From QHXW01 sp963752965 (GTDB taxonomy: Bacteria > Acidobacteriota > Terriglobia > Bryobacterales > Bryobacteraceae), in assembly GCA_963752965.1 (NCBI GenBank), contig CAVWAJ010000020.1, forward strand, positions 12,329 to 76,328: 64,000 bases of DNA. Reading direction: 5' to 3'. Both the position numbers and the translations under genes were made by a program. Shown here piece after piece: positions 40,669-51,438 of the stretch (the first letter of the stretch is position 1; every line of letters begins with the position of its first letter). The notes beneath the pieces are model-generated. The model searched no databases and had not been told where the DNA came from. It worked only from the letters and a program-made list of their open reading frames with translations.

Positions 40669-42207
40669 TTACCGCACGCGCAGATCCCTCCCGGTCATTT
40701 CTTTCGGCTGCGATTCGCCGAGAACGGCAAGAAGGGTTGGCGAGATGTCCCGGAGAGCGCCGCCAGGACGGAGCTTTACGTGCCCGTCATCGGTCACCAG
40801 GATGAACGGTACCGGATTGGTGGTGTGGTAGGTGTGCGGACCGTGCGTGACGGGGTCGATCATGGTCTCGGCGTTGCCGTGGTCGGCGGTGATGATCCAG
40901 GCGCCGTTGCGCGCGCGCAGTGCCTGATAGATGCGGGCGAGGCAGGCGTCCACCGTCTCGACGGCGCGCACCGTCGGCTCCATCTTGCCGGAGTGGCCCA
41001 CCATATCGGCGTTGGCGAAGTTCGTAATCATCACGTCGAAGTTGCCGCCTTCAATGGCCTTGACGACGACGTCTGTGATGCCCGCAGCACTCATTTCAGG
41101 CTTGAGATCATAAGTCGCGACCTTGGGCGATGGCACCAACTCGCGCTCTTCGCCCGGGTAGGGCTTCTCGTTGCCGCCGTTGAAGAAATAGGTCACGTGG
41201 GCGTACTTTTCGGTTTCGGCCACGCGCAGGTTCTTCCAATTCAGTTGCGCCATGACGTTAGCCAGAATGTTGTGCGGATGCTCGGGCGGCAATACGTAGG
41301 GCAGCGTGAAGCTCTTCTCGTACTGCGTCATGGTGACATAGTGGAGGTTCTTGGGCGCAAGCGACCGCGACGGGCGCTCGAGAGTGGCGTCGGTAAGCGC
41401 CATGGTGGTTTCGCGCGCGCGATCGGCGCGGAAGTTGAAGAAGATGACGGAATCATCGTCGCGGATGCGGCCAATGGGGTCGCCGCGCTGGTCCACAATG
41501 GTGGCCGGCTCAACGAACTCGTCGGTGATCTTGTTTTCGTAAGAGCGCTCGACAGCGGCAACCGGGTCGGTGGCTTTCTGGCCGTTGCCCACCACCATGG
41601 CGCCGAACGCGCGTTCGATGCGCTCCCAGCGCTTATCCCGATCCATGGCATAGTAGCGGCCGGAAACCGAGGCGATGCGGCCCACACCGATGGTGCGCAA
41701 TTCCTTTTCGAGCTCGCGCAAGTAGCCTGCGCCGCTTTCGGGCGGCGTGTCACGACCGTCCATGAAGGCGTGCACGAAGACTTTTTCCACGCCTTCCTGT
41801 TTGGCCATCTTGAGCAGCGCGTAGAGGTGCGTGAGGTACGAATGCACGCCGCCGTCGCTGCACAGCCCGAGAAAATGCAACTGGTGCGTGCGAGCGTTCT
41901 TCAGACAATCCAGCAGCACCGGGTTGCGGAAGAACTCCCCCGAGGCGATCTGTGCGTCGATACGCGTCACATCCATCTGGATAATACGGCCGGCGCCGAT
42001 GTTCATGTGGCCGACTTCGCTGTTGCCCATCTGGCCATCCGGAAGCCCGACATACGGTCCGGAGGTGTGGATGAGCGTGTTCGGGAATTCACGCAGCAGC
42101 TTGTCGTATGCCGGCTTGCGCGCCGCGGCGATGGCATTGCCCTCGACGGCGGGGGAAAAACCCCAGCCGTCGAGGATGGTCAGGATCAGAGGTCTGGGCC
42201 GCGGCAT
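40669..42207 (-). CDS. gpmI: 2,3-bisphosphoglycerate-independent phosphoglycerate mutase
   Basis: 512 residues of the alkaline-phosphatase superfamily. Catalytic Ser is in GNSEVGHMNIG, with the first metal Asp in TILDGWGFS. Other signatures: HAFMDGRDTPPESG, SVSGRYYAMDRDKRWER, NFRADRARE, HVTYFFNGGNEKP, MITNFANADMVGHSG and ITADHGNAE. It interconverts 3- and 2-phosphoglycerate with Mn2+. Its start overlaps the stop of eno by one base, and the two consecutive glycolytic enzymes are co-expressed. Confidence 0.97.
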   Translation of the reverse strand: MPRPRPLILTILDGWGFSPAVEGNAIAAARKPAYDKLLREFPNTLIHTSGPYVGLPDGQMGNSEVGHMNIGAGRIIQMDVTRIDAQIASGEFFRNPVLLDCLKNARTHQLHFLGLCSDGGVHSYLTHLYALLKMAKQEGVEKVFVHAFMDGRDTPPESGAGYLRELEKELRTIGVGRIASVSGRYYAMDRDKRWERIERAFGAMVVGNGQKATDPVAAVERSYENKITDEFVEPATIVDQRGDPIGRIRDDDSVIFFNFRADRARETTMALTDATLERPSRSLAPKNLHYVTMTQYEKSFTLPYVLPPEHPHNILANVMAQLNWKNLRVAETEKYAHVTYFFNGGNEKPYPGEERELVPSPKVATYDLKPEMSAAGITDVVVKAIEGGNFDVMITNFANADMVGHSGKMEPTVRAVETVDACLARIYQALRARNGAWIITADHGNAETMIDPVTHGPHTYHTTNPVPFILVTDDGHVKLRPGGALRDISPTLLAVLGESQPKEMTGRDLRVR

Positions 42208-43486
42208 TATTGGCGGAAGGCCTTCCTGCCGGGAAAGCGCGCGGCATCGCCGAGCTGCTGCTCAATGCGCAGCAATTGGTTGTACTTGGCGATACGGTCG
42301 GTGCGGCTGGCGGAACCGGTCTTGATCTGGCCGGCGCCGGTGGCCACGACGAGGTCGGCGATGAAGGGATCCTCGGTTTCCCCGGAGCGGTGTGAAACCA
42401 CGGCGGTGTAGTTGGAAACCGCGGCAAGTTGCATGGCTTCCAGCGTTTCCGTCAGCGTGCCGATCTGGTTGACCTTTACCAGAATCGAGTTCGCGATGCC
42501 CTGGTCAATGCCCTTCCGGAAAATGGATGGGTTGGTGACGAAGATGTCGTCACCCACGAGCTGGATCTTTTTGCCCAGGGTTTTCGTGAGCAGCTGCCAA
42601 CCCGGCCAGTCCTCTTCCGACATGCCGTCTTCGAGCGAAATAATAGCGGGGAACTGCCGCACCCAGTTGGCCCAGAATTCGACCATCTGTTCCGAGGTGC
42701 GCTGGCTCTTGTCGGATTTCTTGAAAACGTACTTGCCGTCGATATAGAACTCACTCGCCGCGGGATCGAGCGCGATGCCAACCTGCTCGCCAGGCTTGTA
42801 ACCGGCCTGCGAGATGGCTTCCAGCACCAGCTCCAGCGCTTCGTCGTTGGATTTGAGGTTCGGAGCGAAGCCGCCTTCATCGCCCACCGCAGTGGAGTAG
42901 CCTTTCTTCTTGAGAACTTTCTTCAGCGTGTGAAAGACTTCCACGCCCATGCGCAAGGCCTCAGAAAACTTCGCGGCACCGTACGGCGCGATCATGAACT
43001 CCTGGACGTCGACGGAATTGTCGGCATGTGCGCCGCCATTCAGAATGTTCATCATGGGCACGGGCAGAATGCTTGCGCCCACGCCGCCCAAGTACCGGTA
43101 GAGCGGGGTACGCTGGGATGCCGCTGCCGCACGCGCGGTGGCCAGCGAGACGGCGAGTATGGCATTCGCGCCCAGCTTTCCTTTGTTGAGTGTTCCATCG
43201 AGATCGATCATGATGCGGTCGATGCGGGCCTGTTGGGAGGCGTCCTTGCCCACGAGCGCATCCGCAATCGGCTTGTTGATGTGCTCCACCGCCTTGCGCG
43301 TTCCCTTCCCCAGGTAGCGCGATGCGTCTCCGTCGCGCAGCTCGACGGCTTCCTGTTCGCCGGTCGAGGCACCCGAAGGGACAGCAGCGCGTCCCAGGCT
43401 GCCATCCGCCAAAACTACGTCAGCTTCCACAGTCGGATTTCCGCGGGAATCCAGGATCTCGATGCCCGTGATCTTTGCAATCGTCG

Positions 43487-43490
<4 letters not shown>
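42207..43490 (-). CDS. eno: Enolase
   Basis: 427 residues from a GTG that forms a GTGA overlap with the glgC stop. Signatures: ILDSRGNPTVEADVVL, SGASTGEQEAVELRDG, LNGGAHADNSVDVQEFMI, GDEGGFAPNL, IISLEDGMSEEDW, LVGDDIFVTNP and SHRSGETEDPFIADLVV. It makes phosphoenolpyruvate from 2-phosphoglycerate. It is the middle gene of glgC-eno-gpmI, all linked by overlapping stops and starts. Confidence 0.98.
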
Positions 43491-44740
<1,250 letters not shown>

Positions 44741-44823
44741 TGGAGTTGATTTTTAAGTCCTTTTTATACAGACAGTTAAAGGCTTTACGGCCGGTCAGCA
44801 AACGCTGCCGGAAAAATTGGGAC

Positions 44824-44851
44824 TTGACTTTAATGGTCCAGCACCTATGAT
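44824..44851 (+). promoter_or_regulatory. Sigma-70-type promoter for rpsU
   Basis: TTGACT (44824-44829) and TATGAT (44846-44851) are separated by 16 bases, a near-consensus housekeeping promoter. It leaves a leader of about 95 bases before the rpsU start, which contains a small hairpin (TGCCC 44903-44907 with GGGCA 44915-44919). Confidence 0.7.
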
Positions 44852-44953
44852 ATCAGTACCTTGACCTGCCGCGCGGAGACGTTCGGCGCTTCGGGTAAGG
44901 TCTGCCCCGCTAGTGGGCACGGTGAGCTCCAATCCGATGGGAGGTGTTTTTAG

Positions 44954-45151
44954 TTGGCAGAAGTTAAGCTGCAAGAGGGCGAAACGCTAGAAAACGCCCT
45001 TCGCCGCTTCAAGCGTAAGGTCCAGCAAGAGGACATTATCAAAGAGGTCAAACGGCACTCTTTTTATTTGAAGCCCGGCGAGAAGAAACGGGTCAAGCAG
45101 GCGCTGGCTCGCAAGAGAAACCGAAAGAAGAGTCGTCGGGAGATCGAGTAG
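44954..45151 (+). CDS. rpsU: 30S ribosomal protein S21
   Basis: 65 residues from a TTG behind GGGAGG. Sequence matches S21: VKLQEGETLENALRRFKRKV, then KEVKRHSFYLKPGEKKRVKQ and a basic end. S21 joins the small subunit near the anti-Shine-Dalgarno region and helps initiation. It has its own strong promoter; a zinc-ribbon gene follows 69 bases later. Confidence 0.96.
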   Translation: MAEVKLQEGETLENALRRFKRKVQQEDIIKEVKRHSFYLKPGEKKRVKQALARKRNRKKSRREIE

Positions 45152-45220
45152 TTTCAAACCAGTAGGCGTTCTTAACGGGCGGGGATCGATGGCCTGGGTA
45201 GGACCGCGGGAGCGGTAGCA

Positions 45221-45523
45221 ATGCCAGAGTTTCAGGACCGAATCATCAAGTGCGCAGATTGTGGGGCGGACTTTGTTTTCACGGCGGGAGAGCAGCATTT
45301 CTTCCACGACAAGAACTTCAAGAATGAGCCGAAGCGCTGCAAAGCGTGCAAGGTGAAGCGGCAAGGGGCATCGTCGTCCAGTGCCCCGCGAGCGGAGACG
45401 ACAACCGTTTGTTCTCAATGCGGCCGCGAAACGACCGTTCCCTTCCGGCCTACCCAGGGCCGCCCGGTTTACTGCCGCGAGTGTTTCCAAAGCAGGAAAG
45501 CACAAGCGGCAGGCGCCAGGTAG
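45221..45523 (+). CDS. Zinc-ribbon protein (two CxxC pairs of zf-trcl type)
   Basis: 100 residues. The first module (IIKCADCGADFVFTAGEQHF, FHDKNFKNEPKRCKACK) is the 'probable zinc-ribbon' (zf-trcl) pattern. A second CxxC pair follows (VCSQCGRETTVPFRP, VYCRECF), so two zinc sites are likely. Such proteins are often found next to cold-shock or ribosomal genes; an RNA or ribosome-related role is inferred from the position after rpsU. Confidence 0.8.
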   Translation: MPEFQDRIIKCADCGADFVFTAGEQHFFHDKNFKNEPKRCKACKVKRQGASSSSAPRAETTTVCSQCGRETTVPFRPTQGRPVYCRECFQSRKAQAAGAR

Positions 45524-45577
45524 TCCAGTTTTACCAACCGTAGTCCAATGAGGCGGGTGGCAGCACCCGCTCCCCTC

Positions 45578-46975
45578 TCAAGTCTTGGTCGTTGTGTCTT
45601 TTCTTCGCTCTCGTGCCCACTTCTCCTTAATAACCTGTCGCGCCCGGCCCAAAGCCAGCGCATCTGACGGCACGTCGTCCGTGATGACGGAGCCCGCCGC
45701 CAGATAAGCTCCGTCGCCGATTTCGACCGGCGCAACCAGCGTCGCATTGCTGCCCACAAAGACGCCTTCGCCGATCTTGGTGAGGCTCTTGGTACGGCCG
45801 TCGTAGTTGCAAGTGATTGTGCCCGCACCGATGTTCACGTTGGCCCCGATCGTCGAGTCGCCGAGGTAGGCCAGATGCATCGCCTTGGCATTCTCGCCAA
45901 GGCGGGTTTTCTTCAGCTCCACGAAATTGCCGACACGCGCTCCGGAACCGATCTCGTTCTCCATTCGCAAGCGCGAATACGGCCCGATCTCGGCGCCGGC
46001 GGCCACGCGCGAGGTGCCGATGATGGTAAACGGCCCGACTTGCACGCCATCCGCCAGTTCGGAGTCGCGGACGATCGAGCACGCGCCGATTCGGCACGCC
46101 TCCCCGATTCTTGTCCTGCCGAGAATCTGGGCAAATGGCTCGATGACTGTGTCCGTGCCAATCGATACGGCATCGTCCACGACGACCGTTTCGGGCTTTT
46201 CGACGGTCACGCCGCTCAGCATCAGTTCGCGAACCTTGCGCTCACGAAAGGTGCGGTCGGCGGCAGCCAGTTCCAACCGGTTGTTGATGCCTAGCAACTC
46301 CGTGGCATTGCCGGCGCGGTAAGCGTCGATCATGTGGCCGGCGCGCTGCAAGATCTCGATCATGTCGGTCAGGTAGTACTCCCGCGCGGGATTATTCGGC
46401 CGCAGCTCGTCGGCATGTTTCCAGAACAGATCGGCGCGAAAGCAATAGATGCCGATATTCGCCTCGCGAATGGCGAGTTGCTCCGGCGTGCCCGCCTTCT
46501 GCTCGACCACCGCTTGCACCCGCCCGGCGGCATCGCGTATCACCCGGCCATAGCCGGTAGGATCATCGAGCTCCGCGGTGACCATAGTCGCGGCGGCGTC
46601 CGATTTCCGTTGCTGATTCACCAGCGCTTCGAGTACGGCCGCTGGAATGAGCGGACAGTCGCCGTAGTAAACAACCATCAGGCCCCCGAGGGGAGCCAGC
46701 AACTCGCGCCCGGCCATCACCGCGTGACCGGTGCCCTTTTGCTCGGTCTGCTGGATAAAGCGGATGCCGCGTGATACTGCCACGCTGCGTACCTGGTCCG
46801 CCTGGTAACCCACCACCGCAAAGACGCGCTCCGGAGCCGCAATGGAAAGTGCCGCGTCGACGGTGTGCTCGATCAGCGTCTTGCCACCAGCCTGGTGCAG
46901 CACCTTCGCGCGCCGCGATTTCATCCGCGTACCCAGCCCTGCGGCCAGGATGACAACGGTTACGTCAGTATCCAT
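45578..46975 (-). CDS. glmU: Bifunctional UDP-GlcNAc pyrophosphorylase / GlcN-1-P acetyltransferase
   Basis: 465 residues. N-terminal uridyltransferase: VVILAAGLGTRMKSRRAKVL (G-x-G-T-x-M-x-S motif), YYGDCPLIPAAVL, ANIGIYCF. The C-terminal left-handed beta-helix acetyltransferase carries LKKTRLGENAKAMHLAYLGD, NIGAGTITCNYDG, and GVFVGSNATLVAPVEIGDGA. It makes UDP-GlcNAc for peptidoglycan and LPS. The gene yvcK starts 26 bases upstream on the same strand. Confidence 0.97.
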   Translation of the reverse strand: MDTDVTVVILAAGLGTRMKSRRAKVLHQAGGKTLIEHTVDAALSIAAPERVFAVVGYQADQVRSVAVSRGIRFIQQTEQKGTGHAVMAGRELLAPLGGLMVVYYGDCPLIPAAVLEALVNQQRKSDAAATMVTAELDDPTGYGRVIRDAAGRVQAVVEQKAGTPEQLAIREANIGIYCFRADLFWKHADELRPNNPAREYYLTDMIEILQRAGHMIDAYRAGNATELLGINNRLELAAADRTFRERKVRELMLSGVTVEKPETVVVDDAVSIGTDTVIEPFAQILGRTRIGEACRIGACSIVRDSELADGVQVGPFTIIGTSRVAAGAEIGPYSRLRMENEIGSGARVGNFVELKKTRLGENAKAMHLAYLGDSTIGANVNIGAGTITCNYDGRTKSLTKIGEGVFVGSNATLVAPVEIGDGAYLAAGSVITDDVPSDALALGRARQVIKEKWARERRKDTTTKT

Positions 46976-47001
46976 GCTTTATTATTCAATGCGGAGCGTG
47001 T

Positions 47002-48045
47002 TTACCGCGACATTTGCCGCCGCCGGCGTCCTTCCCGGGCCAGTTCGACGGCGATGGCGGCGATGGCACTGGAATTGTGGCGGACCAGACCCGACTCCTG
47101 CACCAGATCGCCGCAAACTACGTTGACGCCCATGGCTCCGATCTTGGCAAAATCGTTCTCGACGGGCGCTGAATGCTCCCGCGCGTATCGGCGTCGCAAA
47201 GCCGGCCCGATTTCGTGTGTGTTGAGCACGGCGTAGTCGAGCAGTTGTCCGCCTGCGTGGCGGTGGATGGCCTGGAGATGATCGGAAGCCGTGAAATTCG
47301 TGGTCTCGCCCGGCTGCCACATTAGATTCACGAAGTAGGCCTTGACCGCCGGGGAGCGGCGGATTGCCTCGGGAATCCCTTCCACCAGGAGGTTGGGAAC
47401 CACGCTGGTGAACAGAGACCCGGGGCCAAAGGTAATGACGTCCGCTTGACCGATGGCCGCAAGCGTCTCCGGCAGCGGCCGGCAGCGGCGGGGGCGTAAC
47501 CGCACGGTCTCGATGCGCCGCCGGCTTCGGCTGATCTTCGTTTCGCCGAGCACCCGCCGTCCGGTCTCGAGCACGGCCTCGAGCGACACGTGCGCGGCTG
47601 TGGACGGGTAGATGCGTCCCTTGATCGCCAGCACGTCGGAGCATTCCTTCACGGCCTCTGGAAAGTCTCCGGTGATATGAGTGAGCGCCGTGAGAAACAG
47701 ATTTCCGAAACTGTGGCCTTTCAGCCCGCGTCCGCTTTCAAAGCGATAGCGAAACAGGCGCGAGAGCAAGGTCGCATCTTCCGACAACGCCACCAGACAG
47801 TTGCGGATATCGCCGGGGGGTAAGACATCAAATTCGCGCCGCAGCCGGCCCGAGCTCCCTCCGTCGTCGGACACCGTGACGACGGCAGTGATGTCTACCG
47901 CAGGTTTGCCCGGCTTCCCCGCGCCGTGCACATCTACGTAATCTTTCAGCCCATGCAAAAGCGCGGAAAGCCCGGTGCCGCCGCCAATCGACACGATGCG
48001 CAGCGCCGGCGCCAAGGATTCCGCGAATGGTGCACGAGTCGGCAA
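47002..48045 (-). CDS. yvcK: YvcK-family protein (gluconeogenesis factor / UDP-sugar binding)
   Basis: 347 residues of the CofD-like fold. Signatures: RIVSIGGGTGLSALLHGLKD, VVTVSDDGGSSGRLRREFDV, LPPGDIRNCLVALS, SFGNLFLTALTHITGDFPEA, and FGPGSLFTSVVPNLLVEGI. YvcK proteins bind UDP-sugars and are needed for growth on gluconeogenic carbon and normal cell-wall synthesis in several bacteria. Pairing with glmU fits. The first 14 residues may not belong to the protein; a later start is possible. Confidence 0.92.
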   Translation of the reverse strand: MPTRAPFAESLAPALRIVSIGGGTGLSALLHGLKDYVDVHGAGKPGKPAVDITAVVTVSDDGGSSGRLRREFDVLPPGDIRNCLVALSEDATLLSRLFRYRFESGRGLKGHSFGNLFLTALTHITGDFPEAVKECSDVLAIKGRIYPSTAAHVSLEAVLETGRRVLGETKISRSRRRIETVRLRPRRCRPLPETLAAIGQADVITFGPGSLFTSVVPNLLVEGIPEAIRRSPAVKAYFVNLMWQPGETTNFTASDHLQAIHRHAGGQLLDYAVLNTHEIGPALRRRYAREHSAPVENDFAKIGAMGVNVVCGDLVQESGLVRHNSSAIAAIAVELAREGRRRRQMSR

Positions 48046-48086
48046 CTCCGATCAATCTCCGTAAGAGTCGGCTGCCGGTCGGGGGT

Positions 48087-48692
48087 TTATGCCGATCCGG
48101 TTTTTTCTGGGAACAGGAGCTGTTGTATCTGGGGCTGGTCAGCGAACAGGGCGAAGTCGGCGTCCTGCCGTGCGGCGATGCGATTCCGGGGTTCCAGCTC
48201 GATGGCACGCTTGAGATTTTCATGGGCGCCGTCCAGATCTCCCGCCAGGCCCTTGGATAACGCCAGCGCGTAGTAGACATGATCCGCCTGTGGCTCCAGC
48301 TTCAGGGCGGCCTCGAGGTGCTGCAACGCCTCTGTCAAATTCCGGACGTTGATCATGGCGACACCGTAGTTGTAATGCTCTTCCGCGGTCTTGAGTTCGA
48401 CAGACGGCTTTTCGAGGCGCCGGTCGCACATGCGGACGTGCAGTTCCGCATTGTGGGCCATTTCGCGGTTCGGCCCGCCACTCGCTGTGACAAAAAGCTC
48501 CCGGGCTTCCGCAAACTTCTGGGCGTGAAACAGGCGAACGGCCTGCTCAAATGACTTCAACTGCGCCTGCGCCAGGTTGCGTGCCTCCGCCACACTGGCG
48601 GGGTCCTGCGTGGCAAAGGCCAGCCGTCGGCGCGACGCCCCTTCACGATTGGTTGCGGATTCCGGTTCTGATCTTCCTGTATTCTTCGCCAC
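48087..48692 (-). CDS. TPR-repeat protein of unknown function
   Basis: 201 residues, no signal peptide. A charged N-terminus is followed by three to four tetratricopeptide-like helical pairs: AVRLFHAQKFAEARELFVTA, EEHYNYGVAMINVRNLTEAL, VYYALALSKGLAGDLDGAHE and LKRAIELEPRN. It is a cytosolic adaptor by type. It is upstream of yvcK-glmU on the same strand with a 41-base gap, suggesting co-expression. Confidence 0.75.
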   Translation of the reverse strand: MAKNTGRSEPESATNREGASRRRLAFATQDPASVAEARNLAQAQLKSFEQAVRLFHAQKFAEARELFVTASGGPNREMAHNAELHVRMCDRRLEKPSVELKTAEEHYNYGVAMINVRNLTEALQHLEAALKLEPQADHVYYALALSKGLAGDLDGAHENLKRAIELEPRNRIAARQDADFALFADQPQIQQLLFPEKTGSA

Positions 48693-48827
48693 GTTCGTTT
48701 TCTTCCGTAATGGCCTTCCGCCGGTTCGCCGGCGACTTAGAGTACGCTACCAGACCGCGTGCACCGAAGTCAAAACGGGCCGCCGTGATCCGGCGTGGCT
48801 CGCCGGCAAAGCCGCTATCATGGGCGT

Positions 48828-51161
48828 ATGAAGCACATCTTGTGGGGCTGGCTGCTGGTGGTCAGTTCGTGCGCCTGTGCGCAGACTTTCACCGCGGGGG
48901 CCCAGCTCGACAGCGCTATCGGCCAGGCCATCCGCGAGAACCGCATTCCGGGAGCAGTCCTGCTGGTGGGCCACAACGGCACGGTGGTCTATCACAAGGC
49001 TTATGGACGGCGCGCGGAAGTGCCTGCTCCCGAGCCGATGACGGAGGACACGATTTTCGATTGCGCCTCTCTCACCAAAGTTGTCGCCACCACGTCCGCG
49101 TTGATGAAGCTTTTCGAAGAAGGCAAGCTGCGTTTGAATGACCGGGTCACCGAGTACGTTCCAGAGTTTCAAGGCGGAAAAAGCGACATCACGGTCCGCA
49201 ATTTGATGACGCATTTTTCCGGCTTGCGCCCCGACTTGGATCTCGAGCCCGCCTGGACCGGCTACGAAACCGGAATTCACCGCGCCTTGATCGACAAACC
49301 CGCGAGTGTTCCCGGTGTGCATTTTGTCTATAGCGATATCAATTTCATCCTGATGGGAGAAATCGTGCATCGCTTGAGCGGCGAGATGCTGCCGGATTAC
49401 GCGCGCAAAGTAGTGTTTTTGCCGCTCGGCATGCACGATACGATGTTCCAGCCGCCGGTGGCTCTGCGGCCCCGTATCGCACCGACGGAGCTGCTGGAGA
49501 AAGAAAATTTGCTGCTGCGCGGCATAGTGCATGATCCGACCGCCCGTGACATGGGAGGCATCGCCGGACACGCCGGCCTTTTCTCGACCGCCCAGGATCT
49601 CGCGCGCTTCTGCCAGATGATGCTCGACAAAGGCGTGTGGCAGGGGACTAGAATCTTCAGCCCCCTGACCGTTGAAAAATTCACAACGCCGCAGAGTCCG
49701 CCCGATCAGCCCATCCTGCGCGGCCTCGGTTGGGACATCGATTCGCCTTACTCGGGCGAACGCGGCGATCTGTTTCCCGTCGGCTCCTACGGACACACCG
49801 GATTCACAGGGACCTCGCTGTGGCTCGATCCGCGATCGAATACCTACGTGGTTCTATTGACGAATGCCGTGCATCCGCATTTGCGGCCTGCCATCACGGC
49901 TCTGCGCGGCAAAGTCGCGACGATCGTGGCTGCCGCGGCCGGCGTTGCCGCTCCCGGTGTGAGCCTTACCGGATATAACGAGACGCTCACGGGCCCTGGC
50001 CTGCACCGCGACGTGGCGCGCCACGGCCAGACGCGGACCGGCCTGGACGTCTGGGAGGACGAGGGATTCCGCGCTCTCAACGGCAAGCGCGTCGGGCTGA
50101 TCACCAATCAGACGGGAATCGATCGCGAGGGGCGGCGCAACATTGATCGCATGGTCGCCGCCGGCGTCCGCGTGACAGCGCTGTTTTCTCCGGAACATGG
50201 CTTCGCCGGTAAAGAGGACCGCGAAGGAATTGGCGACACGGTCGATGCCAAGACTGGGATCAAAGTCTGGAGCTTGTATGCGGAGAAAAATCGCAGGCCC
50301 ACGCCGGAGATGCTGCGCGGAATTGATGCACTGGTTTTCGATATTCAGGACGTCGGCGCGCGATTTTACACCTATGTTTCCACCATGGCATACGCGATGG
50401 AGGAGGCTGCCAAAGCGCATATTCCGTTCTACGTGCTGGACCGGCCCAACCCCATCACCGGCGTCCACGTGGAACCGCCATTGCTCGATCGCGACAAGCT
50501 CTCTTTTGTCGGCTATTTTCCACTGCCGCTACGGCACGGCATGACCATAGGGGAACTGGCAACCCTGTTCAACGCGGAAAACCACATCGGCGCGAACCTG
50601 ACCGTGGTCCGGATGGAAGGGTGGGAGCGTGGCGACTGGTTCGACGCGACCGGTTTGCCGTGGATAGATCCTTCGCCGAATATTCGCAGCCTCAACGCCG
50701 CAATCCTCTATCCGGGAGTCGCGATGCTGGAATATTCCCCAAACTACTCAGTGGGACGGGGAACCGATGCGCCGTTTGAGATGATTGGCGCCGATTTCAT
50801 TCGCGGGACCGAGCTGGCTGCTTATCTGAGTCAGCGATGGATTCCGGGCGTGCGCTTTTACCCGGTGCGATTCCAACCTTCCGGGGCTCGCTTGGCGGGA
50901 ACCGATCTCGAAGGAGTCCGATTTCAAATCACCAGCCGCGAGAGCCTCGACTCGGCGCGCCTGGGGCTGGAGATTGCGGCGGCTCTGCTTAAGCTGTACC
51001 CGGGGAAGGTTTCGCTCGAAGCCGATCGCAACCTCATCGGCAATGAAGAAACGCTACGCGCGCTTGCCGCTGGAGTTGACCCCGAGGCCATTCGCCAGCG
51101 GCAACAGGACGCTATACAGCCGTTTCTCGAACTGCGCGAGAAATATCTGCTGTATCGTTGA
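48828..51161 (+). CDS. AmiE-like serine hydrolase fused to NamZ-like (DUF1343) muramidase
   Basis: 777 residues from the ATG at 48828. A signal peptide (ILWGWLLVVSSCACAQ) is followed by a beta-lactamase-fold hydrolase (about 25-370): nucleophile motif S81-x-x-K84 in CASLTKVVATT, FVYSDINFILMG (Y-S-D) and YGHTGFTGTSLWLDP (HTG). The second half (about 385-777) is a DUF1343 domain: GKRVGLITNQTGIDREGRRN, LFSPEHGFAGKEDRE, VFDIQDVGARFYTYVSTM, FYVLDRPNPI. DUF1343 founder NamZ is an exo-beta-N-acetylmuramidase; AmiE-type enzymes are lactamase-fold MurNAc-L-Ala amidases. The two are separate genes in Bacillus (ybbE, ybbC), fused here. It probably breaks down cell-wall peptides and glycans in the periplasm. 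Confidence 0.85.
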   Translation: MKHILWGWLLVVSSCACAQTFTAGAQLDSAIGQAIRENRIPGAVLLVGHNGTVVYHKAYGRRAEVPAPEPMTEDTIFDCASLTKVVATTSALMKLFEEGKLRLNDRVTEYVPEFQGGKSDITVRNLMTHFSGLRPDLDLEPAWTGYETGIHRALIDKPASVPGVHFVYSDINFILMGEIVHRLSGEMLPDYARKVVFLPLGMHDTMFQPPVALRPRIAPTELLEKENLLLRGIVHDPTARDMGGIAGHAGLFSTAQDLARFCQMMLDKGVWQGTRIFSPLTVEKFTTPQSPPDQPILRGLGWDIDSPYSGERGDLFPVGSYGHTGFTGTSLWLDPRSNTYVVLLTNAVHPHLRPAITALRGKVATIVAAAAGVAAPGVSLTGYNETLTGPGLHRDVARHGQTRTGLDVWEDEGFRALNGKRVGLITNQTGIDREGRRNIDRMVAAGVRVTALFSPEHGFAGKEDREGIGDTVDAKTGIKVWSLYAEKNRRPTPEMLRGIDALVFDIQDVGARFYTYVSTMAYAMEEAAKAHIPFYVLDRPNPITGVHVEPPLLDRDKLSFVGYFPLPLRHGMTIGELATLFNAENHIGANLTVVRMEGWERGDWFDATGLPWIDPSPNIRSLNAAILYPGVAMLEYSPNYSVGRGTDAPFEMIGADFIRGTELAAYLSQRWIPGVRFYPVRFQPSGARLAGTDLEGVRFQITSRESLDSARLGLEIAAALLKLYPGKVSLEADRNLIGNEETLRALAAGVDPEAIRQRQQDAIQPFLELREKYLLYR

Positions 51162-51183
51162 GAGGACGCGCGCCCTCCGAAAA

Positions 51184-51393
51184 TCAGGAGACGCCCATGG
51201 CTTTCTGCACGTAGGGTGTCTTGTTCTTGGACCCTGGAGGCTGGCCGCGTTTCTTGTCCAGCTCTGCCATCCAGGCTGGTGGACGGCCGCGGCGCCTGCC
51301 GCGCCCCCTGGCCAACCGCTCCAAACTCATAATCGCTTCTTCGATTTGCTCGCGCTCCTGACGCAGGTCAGTCAGGATTTTAGTGACGTCCAT
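51184..51393 (-). CDS. Small AT-hook-like basic protein
   Basis: 69 residues. The first ~25 (ILTDLRQEREQIEEAIMSLE) form a coiled coil; then GRGRRRGRPPAWMAEL holds a core R-G-R-P like an AT-hook, followed by a Lys/Gly-rich end. It is small, basic and likely to bind DNA. No known family name comes to mind. Its upstream region has three palindromes (51439-51539), suggesting tight and possibly auto-regulated expression. Confidence 0.7.
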   Translation of the reverse strand: MDVTKILTDLRQEREQIEEAIMSLERLARGRGRRRGRPPAWMAELDKKRGQPPGSKNKTPYVQKAMGVS

Positions 51394-51438
51394 TGGATCC
51401 CCCGATAAGGTAAATCAGGCACGCTGAGTGCTGCCCGT

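Noticed and set aside
40780..42411. 543-codon plus-strand frame over gpmI
   Set aside because: Antisense to a full-length, motif-complete gpmI; composition rich in Val/His/Arg with no family likeness.
44741..44953. rpsU leader considered as a ribosomal-protein autoregulatory or riboswitch RNA
   Set aside because: Only one 5-base hairpin is evident and no known leader core could be matched; listed only as promoter and leader.
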